In this document: positions 1-6,953 of the stretch, one piece after another
How positions within the stretch are numbered: the first letter of the stretch is position 1
Layout: every line of letters starts with the position of its first letter
From: an uncultured Paracoccaceae bacterium
Lineage (GTDB): Bacteria; Pseudomonadota; Alphaproteobacteria; Rhodobacterales; Rhodobacteraceae
DNA: 35,458 nt
Assembly (NCBI GenBank): GCA_937916485.1
Contig: CALFSV010000178.1
Span: forward strand, 1-35,458
Direction: 5' to 3'
Notes under the pieces: generated by a model
What the model was told of the DNA's origin: nothing
The model's database searches: none
What the model saw: the letters and a program-made list of their open reading frames with translations, nothing else
Made by a program: the position numbers and the translations under genes

Positions 1-2
1 AA

Positions 3-446
3 AATGGGATAAAACTATCCCAGTTGGTGGACCACTTCAGTGGGGGCACTCCAGTCGCCGATCACGCAGCGGCATCTGGAGCGGATGCGCCGTTCAAGGC
101 AAGGGCCCGAAAATCCCCCAAAGGGCATCTGCGCGGGCTGAACGCATTGCGACGGTCGTGGCGCGTCCTGCGTGGCCGCGCGAAGGCCGAAGCCGAAGAG
201 CGTCTGCGCGCCGAGTTCGAGGAGGTCGAGGCCACGCGTGGCGCCTTGATGGAGGTGGTCAAGGCCCTGCCGGATAGCGTCCGCGAAAGCCTCGGGTCAT
301 CGTGGAAGAAGGTCGCCAAACAGGTGGTCAGCGTTCAGCAAATGTTGCGCAAACGAGGACAATCGGTGGGTGGCCATAATCGGGACGGCATCGGAACAGC
401 CGAATATCAGAAAAAAGATTCGAACGGCGACAATGGCTTCCGGTGA
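3..446 (+). CDS. Hypothetical protein, open at the left edge (5' partial)
   Basis: I do not recognise this protein. The frame is open from the first base to the TGA ending at 446, so it probably starts outside the window. The first internal candidate start is TTG at 24, followed by GTG at 27, and neither has a Shine-Dalgarno sequence (the bases before them are ATCCCAG). The visible product is about 147 residues, rich in Arg, Lys, Ala and Glu. A charged helical segment roughly in the middle (with the runs AEAEERLRAEFEEVEATR) looks like a coiled coil, and the tail is polar. No catalytic motif, signal peptide or membrane segment is visible. The composition would suit a nucleic-acid-binding or structural protein, but that is only a guess. 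The next gene starts 131 bases downstream on the same strand. The frame could also be non-coding readthrough. Confidence 0.4.
   Translation, partial: NGIKLSQLVDHFSGGTPVADHAAASGADAPFKARARKSPKGHLRGLNALRRSWRVLRGRAKAEAEERLRAEFEEVEATRGALMEVVKALPDSVRESLGSSWKKVAKQVVSVQQMLRKRGQSVGGHNRDGIGTAEYQKKDSNGDNGFR
5..22. repeat. Small perfect hairpin at the left edge
   Basis: TGGGAT (5-10) and ATCCCA (17-22) are perfect inverted arms around a six-base A-rich loop. The hairpin lies at the very start of the open frame ending at 446. There is no T-run after it, so it is not a clear terminator. Its role is unknown. Confidence 0.4.
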
Positions 447-509
447 TTTAGGGCGCAAAACGGCAACTTTGATGCCCGTGCCGGAGGAAACATTTCTCCT
501 TTATGTCCA

Positions 510-547
510 GCCCCACGGCGGCGCGGCAGTCGCGCAGTCGGTGGGGC
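510..547 (+). promoter_or_regulatory. GC-rich leader hairpin upstream of the gene at 578
   Basis: GCCCCAC (510-516) pairs with GTGGGGC (541-547). Inside these arms a further GCGCG/CGCGC pairing is possible across a short internal loop, giving a long stem. It ends 19 bases before the strong ribosome binding site (AAGGAG, 566-571) of the next gene. A second smaller stem, GGAGGAAA against TTTCTCC, lies just upstream near 483-499. There is no T-run, so a structured 5' leader or transcript-stabilising hairpin fits better than a terminator. Confidence 0.45.
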
Positions 548-577
548 ACCCACAACCCGGACAAAAAGGAGACCCCC

Positions 578-1066
578 ATGTCCAAAACCAACCAAAACAG
601 CCTCGTTGCCCGTATCGTCGCAGCACAGACCACAGGTGGCGTCGGACAGCCCGCCACACCCGTTGCCAACGACCCGCGCAAGACGATCCAGCAGATCCAG
701 TCCGGTGCAATCGCCAAGGTCGCGATCAATGAGCTGAACCGCTCCATCGCTTTTGCCAATGCCGTCGGCCAGAACTTTGCGGCGGTGCTGCCGTCCCTGT
801 CGGATGAGGCCCGCATCGAGGTCGTCGCGGCCCTCGCCTGCGCCGCCCCATCAAAGGACCGCCACACCATCATGGAACACGCGCTGTGCCCTGCGGAGGT
901 CGAAGCGATCGTGGCCACCTATGACGAAAAGAAGACCGCCGAGGCAGAAGCCCGCAAAGCCGAACGCGCAGCGGAACGCGAGGCGAAAGATCGGGCGAAT
1001 TATGAAGAACTGGCGCGCAAATTCGGCGGCGGCGCCGCCACGACAAGCGACATGGCCGCCGAGTGA
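578..1066 (+). CDS. Small hypothetical protein (162 aa)
   Basis: I do not recognise the family. The ATG at 578 is preceded at a good distance by AAAAAGGAG (563-571), which makes it a better start than the in-frame candidate at 503. The N-terminal 45 residues are polar and rich in Thr, Gln and Pro. A central region of about 70 residues is predicted helical and neutral and carries two Cys (in the runs ALACAAP and HALCPAE). The C-terminal third is a highly charged Ala/Glu/Lys/Arg helix, probably a coiled coil, followed by a Gly/Ala-rich tail. There is no signal peptide or membrane segment, so it is probably cytosolic. It is followed by a clear intrinsic terminator and appears to be its own transcription unit with a structured leader. 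The strong ribosome site, leader and terminator argue that the gene is real. Confidence 0.7.
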   Translation: MSKTNQNSLVARIVAAQTTGGVGQPATPVANDPRKTIQQIQSGAIAKVAINELNRSIAFANAVGQNFAAVLPSLSDEARIEVVAALACAAPSKDRHTIMEHALCPAEVEAIVATYDEKKTAEAEARKAERAAEREAKDRANYEELARKFGGGAATTSDMAAE

Positions 1067-1172
1067 TCGCCATCAACTCGGTGGCCGACGCCCTCGGTTA
1101 CCCCCATAAAACGTGAACGGTTGTTCGCCAAAGGCTAAATCCAGCTCCCGCAACCCAAAACCCCAATAAAAC

Positions 1173-1203
1173 AAAAAGCCCCCGCCAAATGCAGGGGCTT
1201 TTT
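1173..1203 (+). terminator. Rho-independent terminator after the gene ending at 1066
   Basis: AAAAAGCCCC (1173-1182) and GGGGCTTTTT (1194-1203) are perfect arms around an 11-base loop, giving the stem and T-run of an intrinsic terminator. The A-run on the left arm makes it workable on both strands. It sits between this gene and the oppositely oriented ligase gene ending at 1312. Confidence 0.88.
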
Positions 1204-1311
1204 GTCCTCTGAAAAACAAGAAACCCAAAAATACCCACTTAAATATAGTGACATTCCCTCGAACCAAGCCAGCGTTCCCCCGAAGAGACACAAACCGCGA
1301 AAACGGAAGCT

Positions 1312-2943
1312 CTAGCAAAGTCCCTTGGCATGTTCCCGCAGCAAAAACTTCTGGATCTTGCCAGTCGATGTCCTGGGCACTGGCATAAAGACAAAGCGGC
1401 CCGGCACCTTGTAGGGCGCCAACTGATCGCGGCACCAAAGTCGCAGCGTCTCTGCATCCGCGTCGTGGCCTGTTGCAAGTTCGACAAAGGCGCAGGGGGT
1501 CTCGCCCCACTTTTCGTGCGGCATCGCCACCACCGCCGCGACAGCGACGGCCGGGTGCCTGTAAAGCGCCTCTTCCACCTCGATCGAGGATATGTTTTCA
1601 CCGCCCGAGATGATGACGTCCTTGGACCGGTCCTTAAGCTGGATGTAGCCATCGGGATGGATCACGCCCAGGTCGCCCGAGTGGAACCATCCCCCGTCAA
1701 AGGCGGCCTGTGTCGCTGTCGGATTGTGGAAATAGCCCTTCATTACGACATTGCCGCGAAACATCACCTCGCCCATGGTTGTGCCGTCCCTTGGGACCGG
1801 CACCATCGTTTCGGGGTCCAGAACGTCGAGCTGTTCAAGCGCGAGGTAGCGCACGCCCTGGCGTGATTTCAGCGTGGCCTGCTGGGCCAGCGGCAGATCA
1901 GACCAGTTGTCGTGCCAGTCGTTGACCACCGACGGACCATAGGTTTCGGTCAGCCCATATAGATGGGTCACGTCAAAGCCCGCCGTCTTCATATCCGCCA
2001 AAAGCGTTTCGGGGGGGGGTGCTGCAGCGGTAAAGAACTGAACCGTGCGATCCAGATCGCGTTTCATCGCATCAGGGGCCGAGATCATGAGCGACATGAC
2101 GATAGGCGCCCCGCACAGATGGGTCACAGCCTCATCGGCAAGGGCGTTCCAGATCGGCTCTGCCCGAACCTGACGCAGGCAGACGTGGGTGCCGATGATG
2201 GCCGACATCGTCCAGGGGAAACACCAGCCGTTGCAGTGAAACATCGGCAGGGTCCAGAGGTAGACCGCATGCTTCTGCATCGAGGTGGTCAGGGCATTGC
2301 CCTGCGCCAACAAGTATGCGCCCCGGTGATGGGACACGACCCCCTTGGGATCACCCGTGGTCCCGGAGGTATAGTTGATGGAGATCGCGTCCCATTCGTC
2401 GAGGGGCATAAGCCATGCGAAATCCGGATCACCCGCTGTCAGGAAAGCCTCGTAGTCCTGGGCATCGCTGTCGGTGGCCGGTCCGGTAAATTCCGGATCA
2501 TCATATTGGAGTAAGAGAGGTTTCACCGTGGCCAGCGCCAGCGCCTCTTGCATCAGGGGCATGAACTCGCGGTCCACGATCACGACCTTGGCCATCGCAT
2601 GGTCGAGCTGGAATGCGATGATGGCCGCATCCAGGCGGGTGTTGATCGAATGCAGGACCGCCCCGCACATGGGAACGCCGTAGTGACATTCCAGCATGGC
2701 AGGCGTGTTTGCCAAAAGGGCGGATACCGTATCCCCGCGCCCGATCCCCGTTTCCGCAAGGGCCGAGGCCAGTTGCCGGGACCGGGCATAAAACGCCGCG
2801 TAGCTGCGCCGGAGCGCGCCGTGGACAATGGCGGTATGGTCAGGAAAGACGCTGGCGGCACGTTCCAGAAAGGTCAGCGGCGTCAGAGGTTGATGGTTTG
2901 CAGGGTTGCGATCCAGTCCGACGTTATAGGGGTTTGGTTCCAT
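1312..2943 (-). CDS. Acyl-CoA ligase (AMP-forming), DmdB-like
   Basis: This ANL-superfamily enzyme (543 aa) would activate a carboxylate with ATP to an acyl-adenylate and then to the CoA thioester, in the cytosol. Visible motifs are the P-loop YTSGTTGDPKG (about 191-201), the region around HLYGLTETYGPS, the hinge motif GWFHSGDLGV, the segment DRSKDVIISGGENISS, and the C-terminal lysine motif PRTSTGKIQK (K529). The start is the ATG at 2943, because the N-terminus (MEPNPYNVGLDRNP) is typical of the medium-chain or methylmercaptopropionate ligase group and the frame upstream lies inside the neighbouring gene. It is the last gene of a minus-strand operon, four bases after the crotonase gene. Beside a DmdA-like demethylase the natural guess is a DmdB role (3-methylthiopropionate to its CoA ester). 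Sequence alone does not separate this from other short or medium-chain acyl-CoA ligases. Confidence 0.85.
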   Translation of the reverse strand: MEPNPYNVGLDRNPANHQPLTPLTFLERAASVFPDHTAIVHGALRRSYAAFYARSRQLASALAETGIGRGDTVSALLANTPAMLECHYGVPMCGAVLHSINTRLDAAIIAFQLDHAMAKVVIVDREFMPLMQEALALATVKPLLLQYDDPEFTGPATDSDAQDYEAFLTAGDPDFAWLMPLDEWDAISINYTSGTTGDPKGVVSHHRGAYLLAQGNALTTSMQKHAVYLWTLPMFHCNGWCFPWTMSAIIGTHVCLRQVRAEPIWNALADEAVTHLCGAPIVMSLMISAPDAMKRDLDRTVQFFTAAAPPPETLLADMKTAGFDVTHLYGLTETYGPSVVNDWHDNWSDLPLAQQATLKSRQGVRYLALEQLDVLDPETMVPVPRDGTTMGEVMFRGNVVMKGYFHNPTATQAAFDGGWFHSGDLGVIHPDGYIQLKDRSKDVIISGGENISSIEVEEALYRHPAVAVAAVVAMPHEKWGETPCAFVELATGHDADAETLRLWCRDQLAPYKVPGRFVFMPVPRTSTGKIQKFLLREHAKGLC

Positions 2944-2947
2944 GGCC

Positions 2948-3748
2948 TCAGCTATCCTGCCAACGCGGCGCGCGCTTTTCGATAAAGGCCCCGATCCCTT
3001 CTTCGGCATCGCGGGCAAGCATGTTTTCGACCATGACCCCTGAAGCGTAGTCATACGCTTCGGACAGGGTCATTTCGCGTTGTGTGTAAAAGGCGCGTTT
3101 TCCGGTGGAAAGGGTCATGCTGGACTTACTGGCGATCTTGCGGGCCAGGGCCATGGTTTCGTCTTGCAACACCTCAACGGCGACCGACCGGTTGATCAGC
3201 CCGATCTCTGCCGCGCGATTGGCCGATGTCATGTCGCCGGTCAACAACATCTCCATCGCATGTTTGCTGGCCACATTGCGCGACAGCGCAACCATCGGGG
3301 TCGAACAGAACAGGCCGATATGCACACCCGGGGTGCTGAACCGCGCCGTGTCCGCCGCAATGGCCAGATCGCAACTGGCCACCAATTGGCACCCTGCCGC
3401 GGTGGCGATGCCTGTCACCTCGGCGATGACGGGTTTGGGGCAATTCACGATGCCTTGCATCATGGCTGAACATTGGGCCATGACCTTGGCGAAATAGGCC
3501 TGACCTCGATCAGGGGCGGCCCGTCTTGCGGTCATCTCTTTCAGATCGTGGCCTGCGCAAAACGCCGGTCCGTTGGCGGCCAGAACAATGACCCGCACAG
3601 AGGCATCGGCCCCGGCATCCGCAAAGGCGGCGGTCAGTTGTGCCAACATCGCCTCTGACAAGGCATTGCGGCGGCCCGCGTCGTTCAGGGTCAGCCGCAG
3701 GATGCCCTCGTCATCCAGATCGCGGAGCAGGATATCTCTCTTGTCCAT
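2948..3748 (-). CDS. Enoyl-CoA hydratase/isomerase family protein, ECHDC3-like
   Basis: This crotonase-fold protein (266 aa) is probably cytosolic. The CoA-binding and oxyanion-hole segments are present: AFCAGHDLKEM (about 62-72) and ATAAGCQLVASCDLAIA (about 115-131). The catalytic glutamate of classical hydratases (Glu144 of rat crotonase) is Gln121 here, and the second (Glu164) falls at Gly141 in FSTPGVHIGLF. The whole pattern, including GLFCSTPMVALSR and the C-terminal AFIEKRAPRW, matches what I recall of the ECHDC3 subgroup. It is therefore unlikely to be an ordinary hydratase or a canonical methylthioacryloyl-CoA hydratase (DmdD). It could be an isomerase, a thioesterase-like enzyme or a non-catalytic CoA-ester binder. 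It lies between osmC and the ligase gene in one operon, with gaps of 22 and 4 bases. Confidence 0.85.
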   Translation of the reverse strand: MDKRDILLRDLDDEGILRLTLNDAGRRNALSEAMLAQLTAAFADAGADASVRVIVLAANGPAFCAGHDLKEMTARRAAPDRGQAYFAKVMAQCSAMMQGIVNCPKPVIAEVTGIATAAGCQLVASCDLAIAADTARFSTPGVHIGLFCSTPMVALSRNVASKHAMEMLLTGDMTSANRAAEIGLINRSVAVEVLQDETMALARKIASKSSMTLSTGKRAFYTQREMTLSEAYDYASGVMVENMLARDAEEGIGAFIEKRAPRWQDS

Positions 3749-3770
3749 GGGGCAGTTCCTTCCTCAAGGA

Positions 3771-4220
3771 CTATAGAATATTGATTTCCACCGTATCGGC
3801 CAGCGTGTTGGCGATAAAGCAGTAGCGATGCGCACGGTCCTGCATTTCGGCCATCTTGGGGGCATCGACCGCAAACCCGGTGTCGAAACGCACGACCGGA
3901 TGCAGGTCGATACGGGTGACCGACATCTGACCCTTGGCGTTCTTGCCCAGATGCGCCTCGGCGTAGTCGTGGTAGCTGGCCACCGGCCAACCGGCTTTGG
4001 CCGCAAGCGCGAGGAATGTCATCATGTGGCAACTCGACAGGGCAGAGGCCAGCGCCTGTTCGGGGTTGGTGCAGTCCGGCTGGCCGCCCCAATCAGGGGC
4101 GGCGTCTACCTGGACCTCGTGGCTGTTGTTAAAGCGAACGGTGTGCTCGGCCGAGTATTTGCCGGGCTGCAAGGCAGGCTCATTGCGCTGCCAGTGCAAC
4201 TCGATAGCGAGATCGGACAT
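3771..4220 (-). CDS. OsmC/Ohr-family peroxiredoxin-like protein
   Basis: This OsmC-fold protein (149 aa) has the two cysteines typical of the family: C64 in SALSSCHMMTFL and C134 in DRAHRYCFIANTL. In characterised members they form the thiol-peroxidase pair that reduces organic hydroperoxides or reactive sulfur species. The start is the ATG at 4220 with AAGGACC just upstream; a longer frame begins at 4280 inside the preceding gene. There is no signal peptide, so it is cytosolic. It lies in the operon between the GcvT-like demethylase and the crotonase gene. A role in removing a reactive thiol or peroxide made during methylthio-compound breakdown (for example methanethiol-derived species) is an inference from context only. 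Confidence 0.85.
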   Translation of the reverse strand: MSDLAIELHWQRNEPALQPGKYSAEHTVRFNNSHEVQVDAAPDWGGQPDCTNPEQALASALSSCHMMTFLALAAKAGWPVASYHDYAEAHLGKNAKGQMSVTRIDLHPVVRFDTGFAVDAPKMAEMQDRAHRYCFIANTLADTVEINIL

Positions 4221-4248
4221 GGTGTGGTCCTTGATTTGGCTGGCTTGA

Positions 4249-5388
4249 TCAGGCGGCAGCGATTTTCTTTTTCGGATCATAGAAGGGCCGTTCTACGACG
4301 GTTGCCCGGCTTGGACCAGAATTTGTCACCACCTCAACCTCGATCCCGATGTGGGCGTAGTCGGCCGCGACCATCGCCAAAGCGATGTTCCGCTCAAGCC
4401 GGGGCGAGTAAACGGCAGATGTGACCTTGCCGATGGCCACCCCATCCTTGTTGATCGTCCAGAACGTGGTGTTGGGCCCCTTGAGCGGCTCTCCATCAAT
4501 GATCAGGCCGATCTGCTTACGGCTGACCCCGTTTTCGTGAATGCGGCGCAAAGCGGCCTTGCCGATAAAGTCCGCCTCCAAGTCGAGGCTCACAAGACGG
4601 TCAAGGCCCAGCTCGTAGGGATTGGTGTTGATGTCTGCATCGGCATGGTAGGACAGCATCCCGCCTTCGATCCGCCGGATCGAGGAGGTGTGGCCGGGTT
4701 TGAGGCCAAATGGCATCCCCGTCGCCATGATCCGTTCCCACAAGGCATCGCCCTGGGACCCGTCGCGCAGGTAAATCTCATAGCCCAGTTCGCTGGACCA
4801 GCCGGTACGGGATACGATCAATGGAATACCATCAAGATCGATCTCGCGCAGCCAGTAGTAGCGCAGATCCAGGATGCTGTCGCCAAACAGCGCCTGCATG
4901 ATCTCGCCCGATTTGGGGCCCTGGAGCTGGAGTGGTGACACATCCGGCTCAGTGATCGTCACATCAAGGCCAGAGTGAATGGCCAAGCCCTGCGCCCACA
5001 GCAGTATGTCGCTGTCGGCAAGTGAGATCCAGAAGTGGTTTTCGGCCAGACGCAGCAGGATAGGGTCATTCAGAATGCCGCCATCCGCATTGGTAATCAG
5101 GATGTATTTGCATTGTCCTACTGCCATCGTGGACAGGTCCCGCGGGGTGAGCATCTGGACAAACGCCGCGGCGTCGGGACCGGTGATTTCCACCTGACGT
5201 TCGACTGCGACATCACACAGGATCGCGTCGTTCACGAGGGTCCAGAAATTCTCCACGGGATCGCCAAAGTCGCGGGGGATATACATATGATTGTAAACGG
5301 AAAACGCGGTGGCACCCCAACGGACGGTTGCGTCGAAATAGGGGGATTTGCGGATCTGGGTTCCGAACCCGAAGTCATCTGCCTGCAT
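4249..5388 (-). CDS. GcvT-family THF-dependent demethylase, DmdA-like
   Basis: This aminomethyltransferase-fold protein (379 aa) has the lengths and motifs of the DMSP demethylase branch. They are YNHMYIP near the N-terminus, DVAVERQVEI, the block LTPRDLSTMAVGQCKY, GGILNDP, WISLADSDILLWAQG, and EPDVSPLQLQGPKSGEIM followed by RTGWSSELGYEIY. Family members move a methyl or methylene group from a substrate to tetrahydrofolate. DmdA converts DMSP to 3-methylthiopropionate plus 5-methyl-THF. From memory, proven DmdA proteins have a Ser-Lys-Gln-Gly-Gly-Phe-Glu signature where this one has SSELGYE, so this is best called DmdA-like and may act on another methylated compound. It is the first gene of the operon with osmC, the crotonase and the CoA ligase. 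The start at the ATG at 5388 follows AAGGCGAG about 9 bases upstream. Confidence 0.8.
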   Translation of the reverse strand: MQADDFGFGTQIRKSPYFDATVRWGATAFSVYNHMYIPRDFGDPVENFWTLVNDAILCDVAVERQVEITGPDAAAFVQMLTPRDLSTMAVGQCKYILITNADGGILNDPILLRLAENHFWISLADSDILLWAQGLAIHSGLDVTITEPDVSPLQLQGPKSGEIMQALFGDSILDLRYYWLREIDLDGIPLIVSRTGWSSELGYEIYLRDGSQGDALWERIMATGMPFGLKPGHTSSIRRIEGGMLSYHADADINTNPYELGLDRLVSLDLEADFIGKAALRRIHENGVSRKQIGLIIDGEPLKGPNTTFWTINKDGVAIGKVTSAVYSPRLERNIALAMVAADYAHIGIEVEVVTNSGPSRATVVERPFYDPKKKIAAA

Positions 5389-5466
5389 CTACATTCTCGC
5401 CTTGTAAGCCTGCAACCGGATCGGCTGAGGACTGTCTAACCATGAGGCATCTGTTACTCTTGAATT

Positions 5467-5502
5467 CTGGATCGCCGCGGACTGAAAACGGGCGATTTCC
5501 AG
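5467..5502. repeat. Inverted repeat in the promoter region of the demethylase operon
   Basis: CTGGATCGCC (5467-5476) and GGCGATTTCCAG (5491-5502) are inverted arms that match except for a two-base bulge. The repeat lies in the 138-base gap between the Lrp-type regulator gene and the demethylase gene, both on the minus strand. It has no T-run. It could be an operator for the adjacent regulator or a weak hairpin separating the two transcripts. Confidence 0.5.
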
Positions 5503-5526
5503 ACTGAACAGGCTGTTTATTCCGGG

Positions 5527-6045
5527 TCAGTCGGACCGTTTGGGCGCCTGTGGTTGGGATCCGTCCCCGGCCACCAGTTTGACCAGGTTTGGCTGGCTTG
5601 CCTTGACGCTGCGGGTGACGATGTAGGTCATGTAGCGATCGACTGACAGGTCGGCGGCAAGCATCTTATCCATCAGGCTTTGAAACCAGGCAAGGCTTGG
5701 GCAGATCACCTTCATGACGTAGTCTGTCCCGCCCCCTGTGGCGATGCATTCAGTGATTTCGTCCTGGCTTCGGACAAAACCTTCAAAGCGGTCAAAGTCC
5801 GTCTTGCGGTGATGGGTCAATGAGACGGTCACGACGACCTGCGTGAACGCGCAGATATGCTCGAGTGCAAGCTCGCCCCGATAGCCCCGGATAAAGCCGG
5901 CTGCCTTCAACTTGTCCAAGCGGGCCCAGCAGGGTGTCGGGGACAGATTGGCGATCTCGGCCAACCGGGTCTTGCTCAACTGCCCATGTTGCTGAATTGC
6001 ACTCAGAATGCGGATGTCCGCAGAATCCAGGCCGAATTTCTTCAT
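5527..6045 (-). CDS. Lrp/AsnC-family transcriptional regulator
   Basis: This cytosolic DNA-binding protein (172 aa) has an N-terminal winged helix-turn-helix: LDSADIRILSAIQQHGQ, then LAEIANLSPTPCWARLDKL, the typical AsnC signature. A C-terminal RAM/ligand domain follows, with VVTVSLTHHR, ITECIATGGGTDYVMKVICP and a terminal ITRSVKASQPN-like strand. The chosen start is the ATG at 6045 (MKKFGLDS), with AAGG about 10 bases upstream. A longer frame from 6183 gives an N-terminal extension that does not look like the family. Family members are usually dimers or octamers that sense an amino acid or small effector and often control a neighbouring gene. Here the target is probably the demethylase operon starting at 5388, with the inverted repeat at 5467-5502 a candidate site. 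Confidence 0.88.
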   Translation of the reverse strand: MKKFGLDSADIRILSAIQQHGQLSKTRLAEIANLSPTPCWARLDKLKAAGFIRGYRGELALEHICAFTQVVVTVSLTHHRKTDFDRFEGFVRSQDEITECIATGGGTDYVMKVICPSLAWFQSLMDKMLAADLSVDRYMTYIVTRSVKASQPNLVKLVAGDGSQPQAPKRSD

Positions 6046-6242
6046 CCGTGCGAAACCTTCACCGCATCTCTTCCGTGCAATGCCAACCGGCCAGACCGCA
6101 TAACCCATAGGTTCAAAGTCGATCGGGTGCGAACGGGTTTGCGACACCAATTGCCCCGTCCGCGTCGATACCGCATGATGCAAGGCACTGGCAGGCTGCT
6201 ACTTTGTGGTTTTTGTGGTCGGGCACACAGTCGGGGGCCGGA

Positions 6243-6953
6243 TTAAACCCTGTCATCCCCGATTTCAAACAACCAGCGGACCAACGCCGCCGTTGTTTCT
6301 GCTGGTCGCTCGAGGGTCGGCAGATGGCCTGCGTCCTCGATGATGAAAAGCTCGGACCCCTTGAGAAGGTCGTGCATCAGGGTGTGGCGGTGGACCGGGC
6401 ACAACCTGTCATGGCGACCGCATAGAACGAGCGCGGGCAGGTCCGCCTGTCGCAACACTTCCTGCCGATCCTCGCGATCTCGCAGGGCAAGCGATTGGCG
6501 GATGAAGGCTTCGGGACCCAATTTGCGGGCCATATCCATGCATAGGTCAAGGATCGCCGCCCTATTGGGGCCGTCGGCCAGATAGTTTGGCTTCATCTCT
6601 TCTTGCATGATGCGGTCAAGCTGCCCGCCTTCAACTGCCACCATGTGAAGCAAGCGCCGGTCCTGAACCTCTGGCGCCTCGGCCTTTGGGTTCGTGTCCA
6701 TCAGCGCCAGACGGCTGATCCTTTCGGGCGCCTGGGCCAACATCTCCATCGCCACGATCCCGCCCATCGACAGCCCGGCAAGGGCAAACTTGGGCGGAGC
6801 GGTGGCGAGCACGTCCTTGGCCAGACCAGCCATCGTGTCATGGGCGGTCAAGGTCGGCACCATAACCTCGATCCGCCCCGAAAGGGCGGCGATCTGCGGC
6901 CCGAAAAGCCGGGCGTCGCACATCATACCGGGAAGCAGGACAAGCGGGGTCAT
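6243..6953 (-). CDS. Alpha/beta-fold hydrolase
   Basis: This protein (236 aa) has the alpha/beta hydrolase layout: an early strand VLLPGMMCDARLF, the nucleophile elbow AGLSMGG (S62), the acid in LCGRHDRLCP, and the base histidine in DAGHLPTLERP near the C-terminus. All three triad residues are present. There is no signal peptide, so it should be a cytosolic esterase, lactonase or C-C hydrolase of unknown substrate. The start is the ATG at 6953, which overlaps the TGA of the MetE-like gene (ATGA), so the two are probably translationally coupled. It is the last gene of the nine-gene operon. The longer frame to 7049 runs into the upstream gene and is rejected. Confidence 0.87.
   Translation of the reverse strand: MTPLVLLPGMMCDARLFGPQIAALSGRIEVMVPTLTAHDTMAGLAKDVLATAPPKFALAGLSMGGIVAMEMLAQAPERISRLALMDTNPKAEAPEVQDRRLLHMVAVEGGQLDRIMQEEMKPNYLADGPNRAAILDLCMDMARKLGPEAFIRQSLALRDREDRQEVLRQADLPALVLCGRHDRLCPVHRHTLMHDLLKGSELFIIEDAGHLPTLERPAETTAALVRWLFEIGDDRV

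Noticed and set aside
370..732. Possible small gene on the plus strand
   Set aside because: It runs through the leader hairpin and the start of the gene at 578 in another frame, has no ribosome site, and its composition is that of a shadow frame.
2944..3054. N-terminal extension of the acyl-CoA ligase
   Set aside because: It would lie inside the crotonase gene and is unlike the family's N-terminus. The ATG at 2943 fits better.
2948..3748. Calling the crotonase DmdD
   Set aside because: Both catalytic glutamate positions are replaced, and the sequence follows the ECHDC3 pattern.
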